The translations under genes were made by a program, and so were the position numbers. A DNA stretch of 64,000 bases from DATEOR01 sp963841425 (lineage in GTDB: Bacteria; Actinomycetota; Thermoleophilia; Gaiellales; Gaiellaceae): positions 620,001 through 684,000 of the forward strand of contig CAWJCL010000002.1 of the NCBI GenBank assembly GCA_963841425.1, written 5' to 3'. The notes under the pieces were generated by a model. It worked only from the letters and a program-made list of their open reading frames with translations. It searched no databases and was not told where the DNA came from. Positions 49,472 through 56,228 of the stretch are shown piece by piece. How positions within the stretch are numbered: position 1 is the first letter of the stretch; each line of letters opens with the position of its first letter.

Positions 49472-51232
49472 GTGGGGCTACGCATCTGCATGGTCACGCC
49501 GTTCGCGTGGTCGCAGCCGCACCCGGTCAACGAGCATGTGAAGGCCGCGTCGGACGAGCTTCGCCGCCGCGGCCACGAGGTCGTCGTCCTCGCTCCCTCC
49601 AACCGCGCTGTCGATCTTGCTCAGGGCCGGCGCGCGCTGCGGCGCCTGGGCGCCCAGGGCGAGACGCTCGCCGGAGTCGTGGCCCTCGGCCCCGCCGTAC
49701 CGGTCTCGAGGAAAAGCCGCCTGGGCGTCCCGATCGGAGTCCGCGCCAACCTCGAGCTCGCCCTCCGTGCCGACTCCTTCGACGTCCTGCACGCGCACGA
49801 GCCCGGGCTCCCGAGCCTCTCCTACCTCGCGCTTCGCGACTCGCGGGGTCTCTCGGTCGCGACCTTCCATTCTCCGGAGCGGCTCGCCTACCCGCCCGGC
49901 AAGAAGCAGCGCGAGCGGCTCCTCTCCCGGATCGACGCCCTCACCGCGGTCGGCGAGGAGACGCTCTCGGCGGCACGGGCTCGCTTCCCGGGCGACTATC
50001 TGGCGCTCCCGTACGGGATCGAGCTCGATCGCATCCAAGCTGCCCGGCCCGCCGACCGGTTCCTCTTCGAGTGGCGAGCCGACGAGCTCGCGGGCGGGCG
50101 GGCGGCCCTGCGCGAGCTGCGCGGGCTTCCGGGCTGGGAGCTCGTCTTCGTGCGGACGAGCCCGCTCTCCGGTCGGCGCTACATTCCCCGGGCGCTTCGC
50201 GACCGCGTCACCGTTCGGACCGCGCTCGACGGCGAGAGCAGGGCGCGCCTTCTGGTCGGCGCGGCCGGGCTCGTCCCCGCTCAGCGTGGGCTGCGCCGCT
50301 TCCGCGCCGAGGCGGCCGCAGCCGGCGTGCCGCTCGTCGACCCGGCCGGAGCGCACGAGCAGCCGGAGCTCGTGGGCGCCGCGCTCGGCCGGCTTGCGTC
50401 GGATCCGGACTGGCGCCGCAAGGAGTCCGCGAGGGCGAGGGAGTCGTCCGAGGCGGAGAGTGCCGAGGCCCTCGGGAACGAGCTCGAGAAGCTCTACGAG
50501 TCCGTGCTGGGCCGCAGGCGAGCGGTCGTGCGCACGCCTGCGGAGCCGCTCGCGGATCGCCCGTTCATCCTCGCCGACCTGCACATGCACACCGACCATT
50601 CCCACGACTGCGCCGTCCCGGTGGCCGAGCTCCTCGACTACGCGGAAGCCCAGGGCCTCGGGGCGATCGCGATCACCGACCACAACGTCTTCACCGGCGC
50701 GGAGAAGGCCCTCCAGCTGGCGCGCGACCGCGACCTGGTTGTGATCCCTGGCGAGGAGATCAAGACCGAGCAGGGCGAGGTGATCGGGCTCTTCCTCGAG
50801 GAAAAGATCGAGCGCGGGCTGCCGATGGCCGACACGATCGCGGCGATTCGGGAGCAGGGCGGGGTCGTCTACGTCCCCCACCCGTTCGACCGCCTGCACA
50901 CGATCCCCGACGCGCCGACGCTGCACCGCCACCTGCCCGAGATCGACGTCTTCGAGGTCTACAACGCGCGCCTCCTCTTCGAGGGGTTCAACGACGAAGC
51001 CCTCCGCTTCGCACGGAAGTACAACCTCACCATGGGCGCGGGGTCCGACGCGCACGTCCTCCAGGGCGTCGGCACGGGCCTCGTCCGCATGCGCGCGTTC
51101 GAGAGCGCCGCCGAGTTCCTCATCAGCCTGCGCTCCGCCGAGATCGTGCGCCGGCCGAAGTCGCTCGTGTACCTCCAGGGTCTCAAGTGGGTGGCGCAGT
51201 CGCGGGCCCGCCGCTCGAAGGCCGCCGTGTAG
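49472..51232 (+). CDS. GT4-like glycosyltransferase fused to a PHP-domain phosphoesterase
   Basis: 586 residues from GTG 49472. Residues 1-340 resemble a GT-B enzyme (RICMVTPFAWSQPHPVNEHVKAASDELRRRGHEVVVLAPS, FDVLHAHEPGLP, YGIELDRI), but the second Rossmann half is short and lacks the usual E-x7-E nucleotide motif. Residues 365-560 are a PHP domain with its metal ligands: LADLHMHTDHSHDC, AITDHNVF, IPGEEI, VPHPFDR and GAGSDAHVL. Placed after inositol-phosphate synthase it could act on phosphatidylinositol, for example as a PimA-like mannosyltransferase with a phosphatase; this is inference. Confidence 0.85.
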   Translation: MGLRICMVTPFAWSQPHPVNEHVKAASDELRRRGHEVVVLAPSNRAVDLAQGRRALRRLGAQGETLAGVVALGPAVPVSRKSRLGVPIGVRANLELALRADSFDVLHAHEPGLPSLSYLALRDSRGLSVATFHSPERLAYPPGKKQRERLLSRIDALTAVGEETLSAARARFPGDYLALPYGIELDRIQAARPADRFLFEWRADELAGGRAALRELRGLPGWELVFVRTSPLSGRRYIPRALRDRVTVRTALDGESRARLLVGAAGLVPAQRGLRRFRAEAAAAGVPLVDPAGAHEQPELVGAALGRLASDPDWRRKESARARESSEAESAEALGNELEKLYESVLGRRRAVVRTPAEPLADRPFILADLHMHTDHSHDCAVPVAELLDYAEAQGLGAIAITDHNVFTGAEKALQLARDRDLVVIPGEEIKTEQGEVIGLFLEEKIERGLPMADTIAAIREQGGVVYVPHPFDRLHTIPDAPTLHRHLPEIDVFEVYNARLLFEGFNDEALRFARKYNLTMGAGSDAHVLQGVGTGLVRMRAFESAAEFLISLRSAEIVRRPKSLVYLQGLKWVAQSRARRSKAAV

Positions 51233-51272
51233 GAAGAGGGGCGCCCGGCCCCGAATACGGTTTGCAGCCCCC

Positions 51273-51857
51273 TTGCCCGTGCCCACGGACGACATCTCAC
51301 AGCGCTACCTCGAGAAGGCGATCGCCGAGATCAACGATCTCGGCCGCGAGATTGCCAACGAGGCAGGCGCGGACCGAGCACCGGTGCTCGGCTCCGGCCA
51401 TCCGCAGGCGGACGTCTTCCTGCTCAAGTACGGGCCGCAGACCGCGGAACAGCACGAGGGTGTCGCGTTCTTCGGCCGCGCCGGACAGGCGGTGCTGAAG
51501 TCGCTCCAGCGCCTTCATGTCGATCCGACGGCGATCTACGGGACGAACTGCTTGAAGTTCGCCGGAGCCGACGAGGAGCAGGCGCGGGAGTGGCTGGCAC
51601 GGGAGATTCACGTCGTCCAGCCCAGGCTCATCGTCGTCATGGGGCAAGATGCGCTCACGTGCCTGAACGCCGTCCGCTTCCCGCTCGCGGCGGAGATCGC
51701 GAGCCAGCCGGGGTCGATCCAGAAGTTCACTCCGACGATCGACGCGCTGGTGACCCCGGACCTGGACGCGTCGCTGGACGAGGCTCCGGCGAAGAAGGAC
51801 TTCTGGGAGGCGTTCAAGGCGATCGGGCCCTGGTGGTCCGAACAGCCGCCGTACTAG
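51273..51857 (+). CDS. Uracil-DNA glycosylase superfamily protein (divergent)
   Basis: 194 residues from TTG 51273; GTG 51279 is equally possible. VLGSGHPQADVFLLKYGPQ, GVAFFGRAGQAVLKSL, IYGTNCLKFAG and PRLIVVMGQDALTCLN follow the family 4/5 UDG layout. The four cysteines of the Fe-S cluster are absent (only two Cys in all) and the first motif has K-Y-G-P-Q where E-G-P-G/A is usual. Activity on uracil is therefore doubtful. It overlaps the next membrane protein gene by 25 bases. Confidence 0.8.
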   Translation: MPVPTDDISQRYLEKAIAEINDLGREIANEAGADRAPVLGSGHPQADVFLLKYGPQTAEQHEGVAFFGRAGQAVLKSLQRLHVDPTAIYGTNCLKFAGADEEQAREWLAREIHVVQPRLIVVMGQDALTCLNAVRFPLAAEIASQPGSIQKFTPTIDALVTPDLDASLDEAPAKKDFWEAFKAIGPWWSEQPPY

Positions 51858-52543
51858 CTGTCCTCGTAGTTCTCGCCTGGTACTACGCGGTCTCGGAGGA
51901 CCTGCCGGCCCTCGGGCTCTGGGCCGACGTCGTCTTCCTCTCGTTCGGCCTGATCCCCCTCACGTTCCTGCTTCCCCTGATCGCCTTGCCCCTGCGCCGC
52001 TCGAGGATGGAGCGGCTGGGCTGGGCCGCCGTCGCGCTCGTCGCGGTCAGCGTCATCCTCGAGTGGGCCGACCTCGACATCGCTGCCAACTTCGTGAAGA
52101 TCGCGGCGGTCGTCTGCGTCGCGTGGTGGTTCCTCTCCTTCTTCGAGGCGCTCAGCTGGGTGCTCCTCATCGCGGTCCTGATCGTCCCGGTGGACATCTT
52201 CTCGGTTGCCCGCGGACCAACGAAGGAGATCGTCGAGAACCAGCCCCAGGTCTTCAACGCGCTCTCGATCTCGTTCCCGCTGCCCGGCGAGCACAACTCG
52301 GCGCAGCTCGGGCTTCCGGACGTCCTCTTCTTCTCGCTCTTCCTCGGCGCGGCCGATCGGTTCGGCCTGCGCGTCGGACTGACGTGGATTTTGATGGCGC
52401 TCTCCTTCGGGGCGACCCTGGCGCTCGCGGTCGGGTTCGACATCTCGGGCCTGCCGGCGCTGCCGCTCCTCTCGGTCGGGTTCGTGCTCGCAAACGCCGA
52501 CCACATGTGGCGCTACTACAGGGACTGGCGCTCGGCGCGGTGA
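51833..52543 (+). CDS. Integral membrane protein
   Basis: 236 residues from GTG 51833, which lies inside the end of the UDG-like gene. About seven helices, including LAVLVVLAWYYAVSEDLPALGLWADVVFLSFGLIPLTFLLPLIALPL and VCVAWWFLSFFEALSWVLLIAVLIVP. The loop with SVARGPTKEIVENQPQVFNALSISFP is conserved-looking. The stop overlaps the GNAT start (GTGA). Function unknown. Confidence 0.78.
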   Translation: MVRTAAVLAVLVVLAWYYAVSEDLPALGLWADVVFLSFGLIPLTFLLPLIALPLRRSRMERLGWAAVALVAVSVILEWADLDIAANFVKIAAVVCVAWWFLSFFEALSWVLLIAVLIVPVDIFSVARGPTKEIVENQPQVFNALSISFPLPGEHNSAQLGLPDVLFFSLFLGAADRFGLRVGLTWILMALSFGATLALAVGFDISGLPALPLLSVGFVLANADHMWRYYRDWRSAR

Positions 52544-53049
52544 GCGGCGTGTTCGTCCGCCCGGCGGGCCAGGCGGATCTCGAGGTTCTGGAGCGCATGC
52601 TCTGCTGGGCGGGAAGCTGGCGCTCGGACGAGTTGAACGAGTCCGTGCTCGCCGACCCCACCGTACGCCGATACCTCGACGCCTGGGGACGGCCAGGCGA
52701 CTTCGCCGTGGTCGCCGAGACGCAGGCCGGCGAACCCGTCGGAGCGTCCTGGTACCGGCTCTTCAGCGCGGAGGACGAGTCCTACGGCTTCGTCGACGAG
52801 AAGACGCCTGAGGTCACGATCGGAGTCGACCCCGGCCATCGCGGAGCAGGCATCGGACGAGCGCTGCTAGAGGCGCTCGCCGACTCGGCACGGGAAAACG
52901 GCTACTCCACGCTCAGCCTCTCCGTCGAGGAAGACAACCCCGCCCTGCGCCTTTACGAACGCGTCGGGTTCGAGCGCCGGTCGCACGCCGACGGCGCCTG
53001 GACGCTCGTTCTCCTGCTCGGTCAGCTCTCGGCCAGAGACTCGAAGTGA
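52540..53049 (+). CDS. GNAT family N-acetyltransferase
   Basis: 169 residues from GTG 52540. FVRPAGQADLEVLERML, the CoA loop IGVDPGHRGAGIGRALLEALADSAR, and LSVEEDNPALRLYERVGFER are typical GNAT motifs A and B. Substrate unknown. Coupled to the membrane protein upstream; its 3' end overlaps the convergent phosphoesterase by 28 bases. Confidence 0.9.
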   Translation: MSGVFVRPAGQADLEVLERMLCWAGSWRSDELNESVLADPTVRRYLDAWGRPGDFAVVAETQAGEPVGASWYRLFSAEDESYGFVDEKTPEVTIGVDPGHRGAGIGRALLEALADSARENGYSTLSLSVEEDNPALRLYERVGFERRSHADGAWTLVLLLGQLSARDSK

Positions 53050-53747
53050 GAGGTCGCCTCCTCCGCCGCCGTCGGATGAAGGATGTACTCGTCCGCGAAC
53101 TCGTCTGCACCCGGCATGCCTGACGCGCGGATGCGGGCGGCTGCCGCCTCCGCGTCGTAGCGCGTGCGACGCAGCTCGATACCGGGGCCGAGGAGCGCCC
53201 ACGCCGCGATGCCCGGCTCTCCCTCGTAGGCCATGCCGACGCTGCCTGCGTTCACGAGGCGCCGGTCGCCCACGAGCCGGTCGAACTGGACATGAGTATG
53301 GCCGCACACGATCACCCGCTCCTGAACGCCGTCGAGAATCGGGTCGAGCCGCTTCGGCGGCGTGATCGCAGTAAGGATCTCCTCGTCGCTCCGCGGAGAG
53401 CCGTGACAGAAGAGCACCGGGCCCAGGCCCTCGACGTCGAGGGAGAGCGGATGTGCAAGCCCGCGGAGGAACCGCAGCTCTTCCTCGCCGAGCTGCGCAT
53501 GCGCCCACTGGGCCATCTCGTCCCATGTGCCTTCCGCGACCTCGGGCGGCCCGACGACGTGGCGCTCGCAGTTTCCTCGGATGAAGGTCGCGCCGCGATC
53601 GCGCAGGAGACCAAGGGTCTCCTTCGGCATCGGCCCGAGGACGGCGTCGCCGCCGACGAGGATCGTGTCCGCATCGACCTCGGCGAGCACGGCTTCGAGC
53701 GCCGGCAGGTTGCCGTGGACGTCGTAGAGAGCGGCGATCCGGGTCAT
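53022..53747 (-). CDS. Calcineurin-like metallophosphoesterase (YfcE/DR1281-like)
   Basis: 241 residues. Metal ligands in order: YDVHGN, VGGDAVLG, RGNCERHV, CHGSPR and VCGHTHVQFDR. A C-terminal extension of about 60 residues carries NAGSVGMAYEGEPG. Probably a cyclic-nucleotide or protein phosphoesterase. ATG 53747 overlaps the end of the RNA methyltransferase gene (ATGA). Confidence 0.9.
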   Translation of the reverse strand: MTRIAALYDVHGNLPALEAVLAEVDADTILVGGDAVLGPMPKETLGLLRDRGATFIRGNCERHVVGPPEVAEGTWDEMAQWAHAQLGEEELRFLRGLAHPLSLDVEGLGPVLFCHGSPRSDEEILTAITPPKRLDPILDGVQERVIVCGHTHVQFDRLVGDRRLVNAGSVGMAYEGEPGIAAWALLGPGIELRRTRYDAEAAAARIRASGMPGADEFADEYILHPTAAEEATSHFESLAES

Positions 53748-55102
53748 CGCGTGAAGAGCGCCACGGACTCGACGTGCGGGGTGTGCGGGAACATGTCGAC
53801 CGGCCGCACCCGCTCGAGCGCGTAGCCGTGCTCGGAGACGAGCGCCTGGGCGTTTCCCGCGAGCGTCGTCGGGTTGCAGGAGACGTAGACGAGGCGAGGC
53901 GCCTCGAGCGCGCCGACATGCGCGAGCGCCTTGCCGGAGAGGCCGGCGCGCGGCGGGTCGACCACGACGACGTCGGGATCGCCGGCGCGGTCTCGGAGCT
54001 CCTCGACGTCCGACCCGACGTCGCCGGCGAAGAACGCGGCATTCGGAAGGCCGTTGAGCTGGGCGTTCTCCACGGCGCAGGCGATGGATTCCTCGGAGGA
54101 GTCGATGCCCCAGACAGTCAGTGACTCGCGGGCCATGGAGAGACCGATCGTTCCCGTGCCGCAGTAGAGGTCGTAGACCGTCTCCTCGCCGCTCAGCCCC
54201 GCGTAGGAGATCGCGAGCGAATACAGGCGCTCGGCCATCTCCGTGTTCGTCTGCAGAAAGGCGTTCGGCCGAATGCGGAAGCGCAGGCCGAGGATCTTCT
54301 CCTCGATCGCGTCGTCGCCCCAGAGGAGGTGCGACGGAACGTTCGTGATCTCCGCAGGCGTGTCGTTCACGGCCCAGTAGGCGGAGCGCACCTCGGGGAG
54401 CTCGCGCACGGCCGCGACAAAGCTTTCCTCCTCGAGCTCGCCCGGGGCGGTCACGAGGACGACGAGCACTTGGCCGGTGTTCCGCCCCTCGCGGACGACC
54501 AGATGGCGGAGGTAGCCCTCCTGCGACTTCTGGTCGTACGGCTGCAAGCCGTTCTCGTTCGCCCACGCCTTCACCCGGTTGCGAACGGCGTTGCCGAGAT
54601 CTGTCGTGAGCCAGCAGCGCTCGATGTCGAGCACTTCGTCCCAGCGGCCCGCCCGGTGAAATCCGAGCACGACCTTTCCGTCCTCCTCGGTGAATGAGTA
54701 CTCGAGCTTATTGCGGTAGTGGAAGACGGACTCGGCCGGCAGGATCGGGTCGAGCCGGAAGCCTTCGAGGCGGCCGATGCGGGCGAGTGCGTCGGCGACC
54801 TGGGCTTCCTTCGCAGCGGTCTGCGCCTCGTAGGCAAGGTCCTGGAAGCGGCAGCCTCCGCAGGCCGGGTAGTGGGCGCACGGCGCCTCGACGCGCGGCG
54901 CTCCGGCCTCGACGATCTCGAGCGCAGTCGCCTCTGCGTGATTCCGCTTCACTTTCGTCACCTTGGCGCGCACGGTGTCTCCGGGCAGGCCGCGGCGGAC
55001 GAAGACGACGAATCCGTTCAGGCGCGCGACGCCGTTCCCGCCGTAGGCGAGCGAGTCGATCGTGAGGTCGAGCTCCTGGTCCTTCCTGAGCGGGGCAGCC
55101 AC
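53744..55102 (-). CDS. TrmA/RlmD-type RNA (uracil-5-)-methyltransferase
   Basis: 452 residues from GTG 55102. N-terminal TRAM domain (LTIDSLAYGGNGVARLNGFVVFV), Fe-S cysteines CAHYPACGGC, FLQTNTEMAERLY, SAM motif VYDLYCGTGTIGLSMA, and the catalytic site VSCNPTTLAGN. This set matches 23S rRNA m5U methyltransferases (RlmCD/RumA). TACCAT seven bases upstream supports the GTG start. Coupled to the phosphoesterase downstream. Confidence 0.93.
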   Translation of the reverse strand: MAAPLRKDQELDLTIDSLAYGGNGVARLNGFVVFVRRGLPGDTVRAKVTKVKRNHAEATALEIVEAGAPRVEAPCAHYPACGGCRFQDLAYEAQTAAKEAQVADALARIGRLEGFRLDPILPAESVFHYRNKLEYSFTEEDGKVVLGFHRAGRWDEVLDIERCWLTTDLGNAVRNRVKAWANENGLQPYDQKSQEGYLRHLVVREGRNTGQVLVVLVTAPGELEEESFVAAVRELPEVRSAYWAVNDTPAEITNVPSHLLWGDDAIEEKILGLRFRIRPNAFLQTNTEMAERLYSLAISYAGLSGEETVYDLYCGTGTIGLSMARESLTVWGIDSSEESIACAVENAQLNGLPNAAFFAGDVGSDVEELRDRAGDPDVVVVDPPRAGLSGKALAHVGALEAPRLVYVSCNPTTLAGNAQALVSEHGYALERVRPVDMFPHTPHVESVALFTR

Positions 55103-55109
55103 GCGCCCG

Positions 55110-55115
55110 ATGGTA
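55110..55115 (-). promoter_or_regulatory. Putative -10 hexamer (leaderless) for the RNA methyltransferase
   Basis: TACCAT on the minus strand, seven bases before GTG 55102. Confidence 0.4.
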
Positions 55116-55132
55116 TCCGCGACCTCGCGCGC

Positions 55133-55138
55133 TAGAGT
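55133..55138 (+). promoter_or_regulatory. Putative -10 hexamer (leaderless) for the selenoprotein candidate
   Basis: TAGAGT six bases before GTG 55145. Confidence 0.4.
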
Positions 55139-55144
55139 CGCCAC

Positions 55145-55828
55145 GTGCTCATCGGCGTCGTCGGCGACAGGAACCCCGCGAACGAGACCCACACCATGCT
55201 CGACGCCAGCCTCGCCCACGCAGGCGCCGAAGGGGAGTGGATCTCGACGGATGCGGTGCCCTCGGCCGCTGAGCTGCAGGAGCGCTTCGCCGGGATCTGG
55301 CTCGCGCCTGCGAGCCCGTACCGGAGCATGGAGGGCGCGCTCGCTGCGGTTACCGCCGCACGCGAGCGCGGCATTCCCCTCGTCGCGACCTGAGGCGGCT
55401 TCCAGCACGTGCTCGTCGAGTACGCACGGAATGTCCTGGGAGCCGAAGGCGCCGAGCACGCGGAAACGAGCCCCGAGGCCGCCGACCTCGTGGTCACCCC
55501 ACTCTCGTGCTCGCTCTGGGGACAGGAGCACCCGGTCGTCCTCGTGCCCGGCACTCGCGCCGGCGACCTCTACGGCGTCGAATCGGCAGTGGAGGACTAC
55601 TTCTGCAGCTACGGCCTGAGCCCGACGTATCGGCCGCGCATGGAGGAGTCGGGCCTGCGGGTGAGCGGTGTCGACGAAGAGGGCGAGCCGCGCATCGTCG
55701 AGCTCGACGGCCACCCGTTCTTCGTCGCGACGCTCTTCTGCTTCCAGACGCGGTCACGGGAGGACGAGCCACACCCGCTAGTCGCCGGGTTCGCCGAGGC
55801 GGCGCGTCAGTCCAGCGTCGTGACGTAG
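55145..55828 (+). CDS. CTP-synthase C-terminal-like (class I amidotransferase fold) protein with in-frame TGA, probable selenoprotein
   Basis: 227 residues when TGA 55391-55393 is read through as residue 83. Before it: VGDRNPANETHTMLDASLAHAG and GIWLAPASPYRSMEGALAAV; at it: PLVAT-U-GGFQHVLVEYARNVLG, where the amidotransferase nucleophile Cys (A-T-C-G-G-F-Q-H) is expected; after it: LSCSLWGQEHPV and GHPFFVATLF. The frame is uninterrupted on both sides and the two halves together give exactly one complete domain. The His-x-Glu of the triad is replaced (C-F-Q follows GHPFFVATLF), so it is not an ordinary glutaminase. A hairpin follows the TGA. From memory, RefSeq names a related family CTP synthase C-terminal region-related (seleno)protein. 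Confidence 0.85.
55399..55442 (+). promoter_or_regulatory. SECIS-like hairpin
   Basis: Five bases after TGA: cttccag (55399-55405) pairs with ctgggag (55436-55442), and inside it cgtgc (55408-55412) pairs with gcacg (55424-55428), leaving an 11-base apical loop (tcgtcgagtac) with G-T dinucleotides. Position directly downstream of the stop and the two-part stem fit bacterial SECIS elements. Confidence 0.6.
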
Positions 55829-56207
55829 ACCTTCCGCGTACGCGGGCCGTCGAACTCGCAGAAGAAGATCCCCTGGTAAGTGCCGAGGGCGAGCTTGCCC
55901 TCGTCGAGCGGCACCATGATCTGCGGGCCGACGATCGTCGAGCGCGCATGAGAAGGCGCGTTCGGGCCGTCGGCGTCGTCGTGGCGCCACTCCCAGTCCT
56001 CCCCGACGACGCGGCCGAAGGCGCGCTCGAGGTCGTCGACGAGATCGGGGTCGATGTTCTCGTTGATCGTCACCGCTGCGGTCGTGTGCGGGACGTACAC
56101 GAGGGCTGCCGAGCCTCCTCCCCGTTGCCCGTGATCGCCTCGCGCACCTGCTCGGTGATGTTGACGAGCTCGGTCTTCTTCTCCGTCTGCACGTCGAACT
56201 GGCGCAC
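55807..56207 (-). CDS. YjbQ family protein, frameshifted
   Basis: The C-terminal part (from about 56120 down) reads LVYVPHTTAAVTINENIDPD, VPLDEGKLALGTYQGIFFCEFDGPR. The N-terminal part (from GTG 56207) reads VRQFDVQTEKKTELVNITEQVREAITGNG in another frame. Together they make a complete YjbQ (about 134 residues) if one G is added or slipped at the GGGG run 56120-56123 (-1 shift). TAGGAT seven bases before GTG 56207 supports that start. The known family fold is a trimeric beta protein reported to bind or make thiamine phosphate. Sequencing error, real mutation or programmed shift cannot be told apart here. Overlaps the selenoprotein gene end by 22 bases. Confidence 0.75.
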
Positions 56208-56214
56208 GGCCGCT

Positions 56215-56220
56215 ATCCTA
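56215..56220 (-). promoter_or_regulatory. Putative -10 hexamer (leaderless) for yjbQ, overlapping a divergent -10
   Basis: TAGGAT on the minus strand, seven bases before GTG 56207. The plus strand reads TATCCT at 56214-56219, nine bases before ATG 56229 of the peptidase gene. Confidence 0.4.
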
Positions 56221-56228
56221 CGGCACGC

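Noticed and set aside
55145..55393. Reading the amidotransferase-like gene as an 82-residue truncated pseudogene
   Set aside because: No other damage is present, the downstream half is fully conserved in frame, and the TGA falls exactly on the nucleophile codon, which makes random mutation less likely than Sec.
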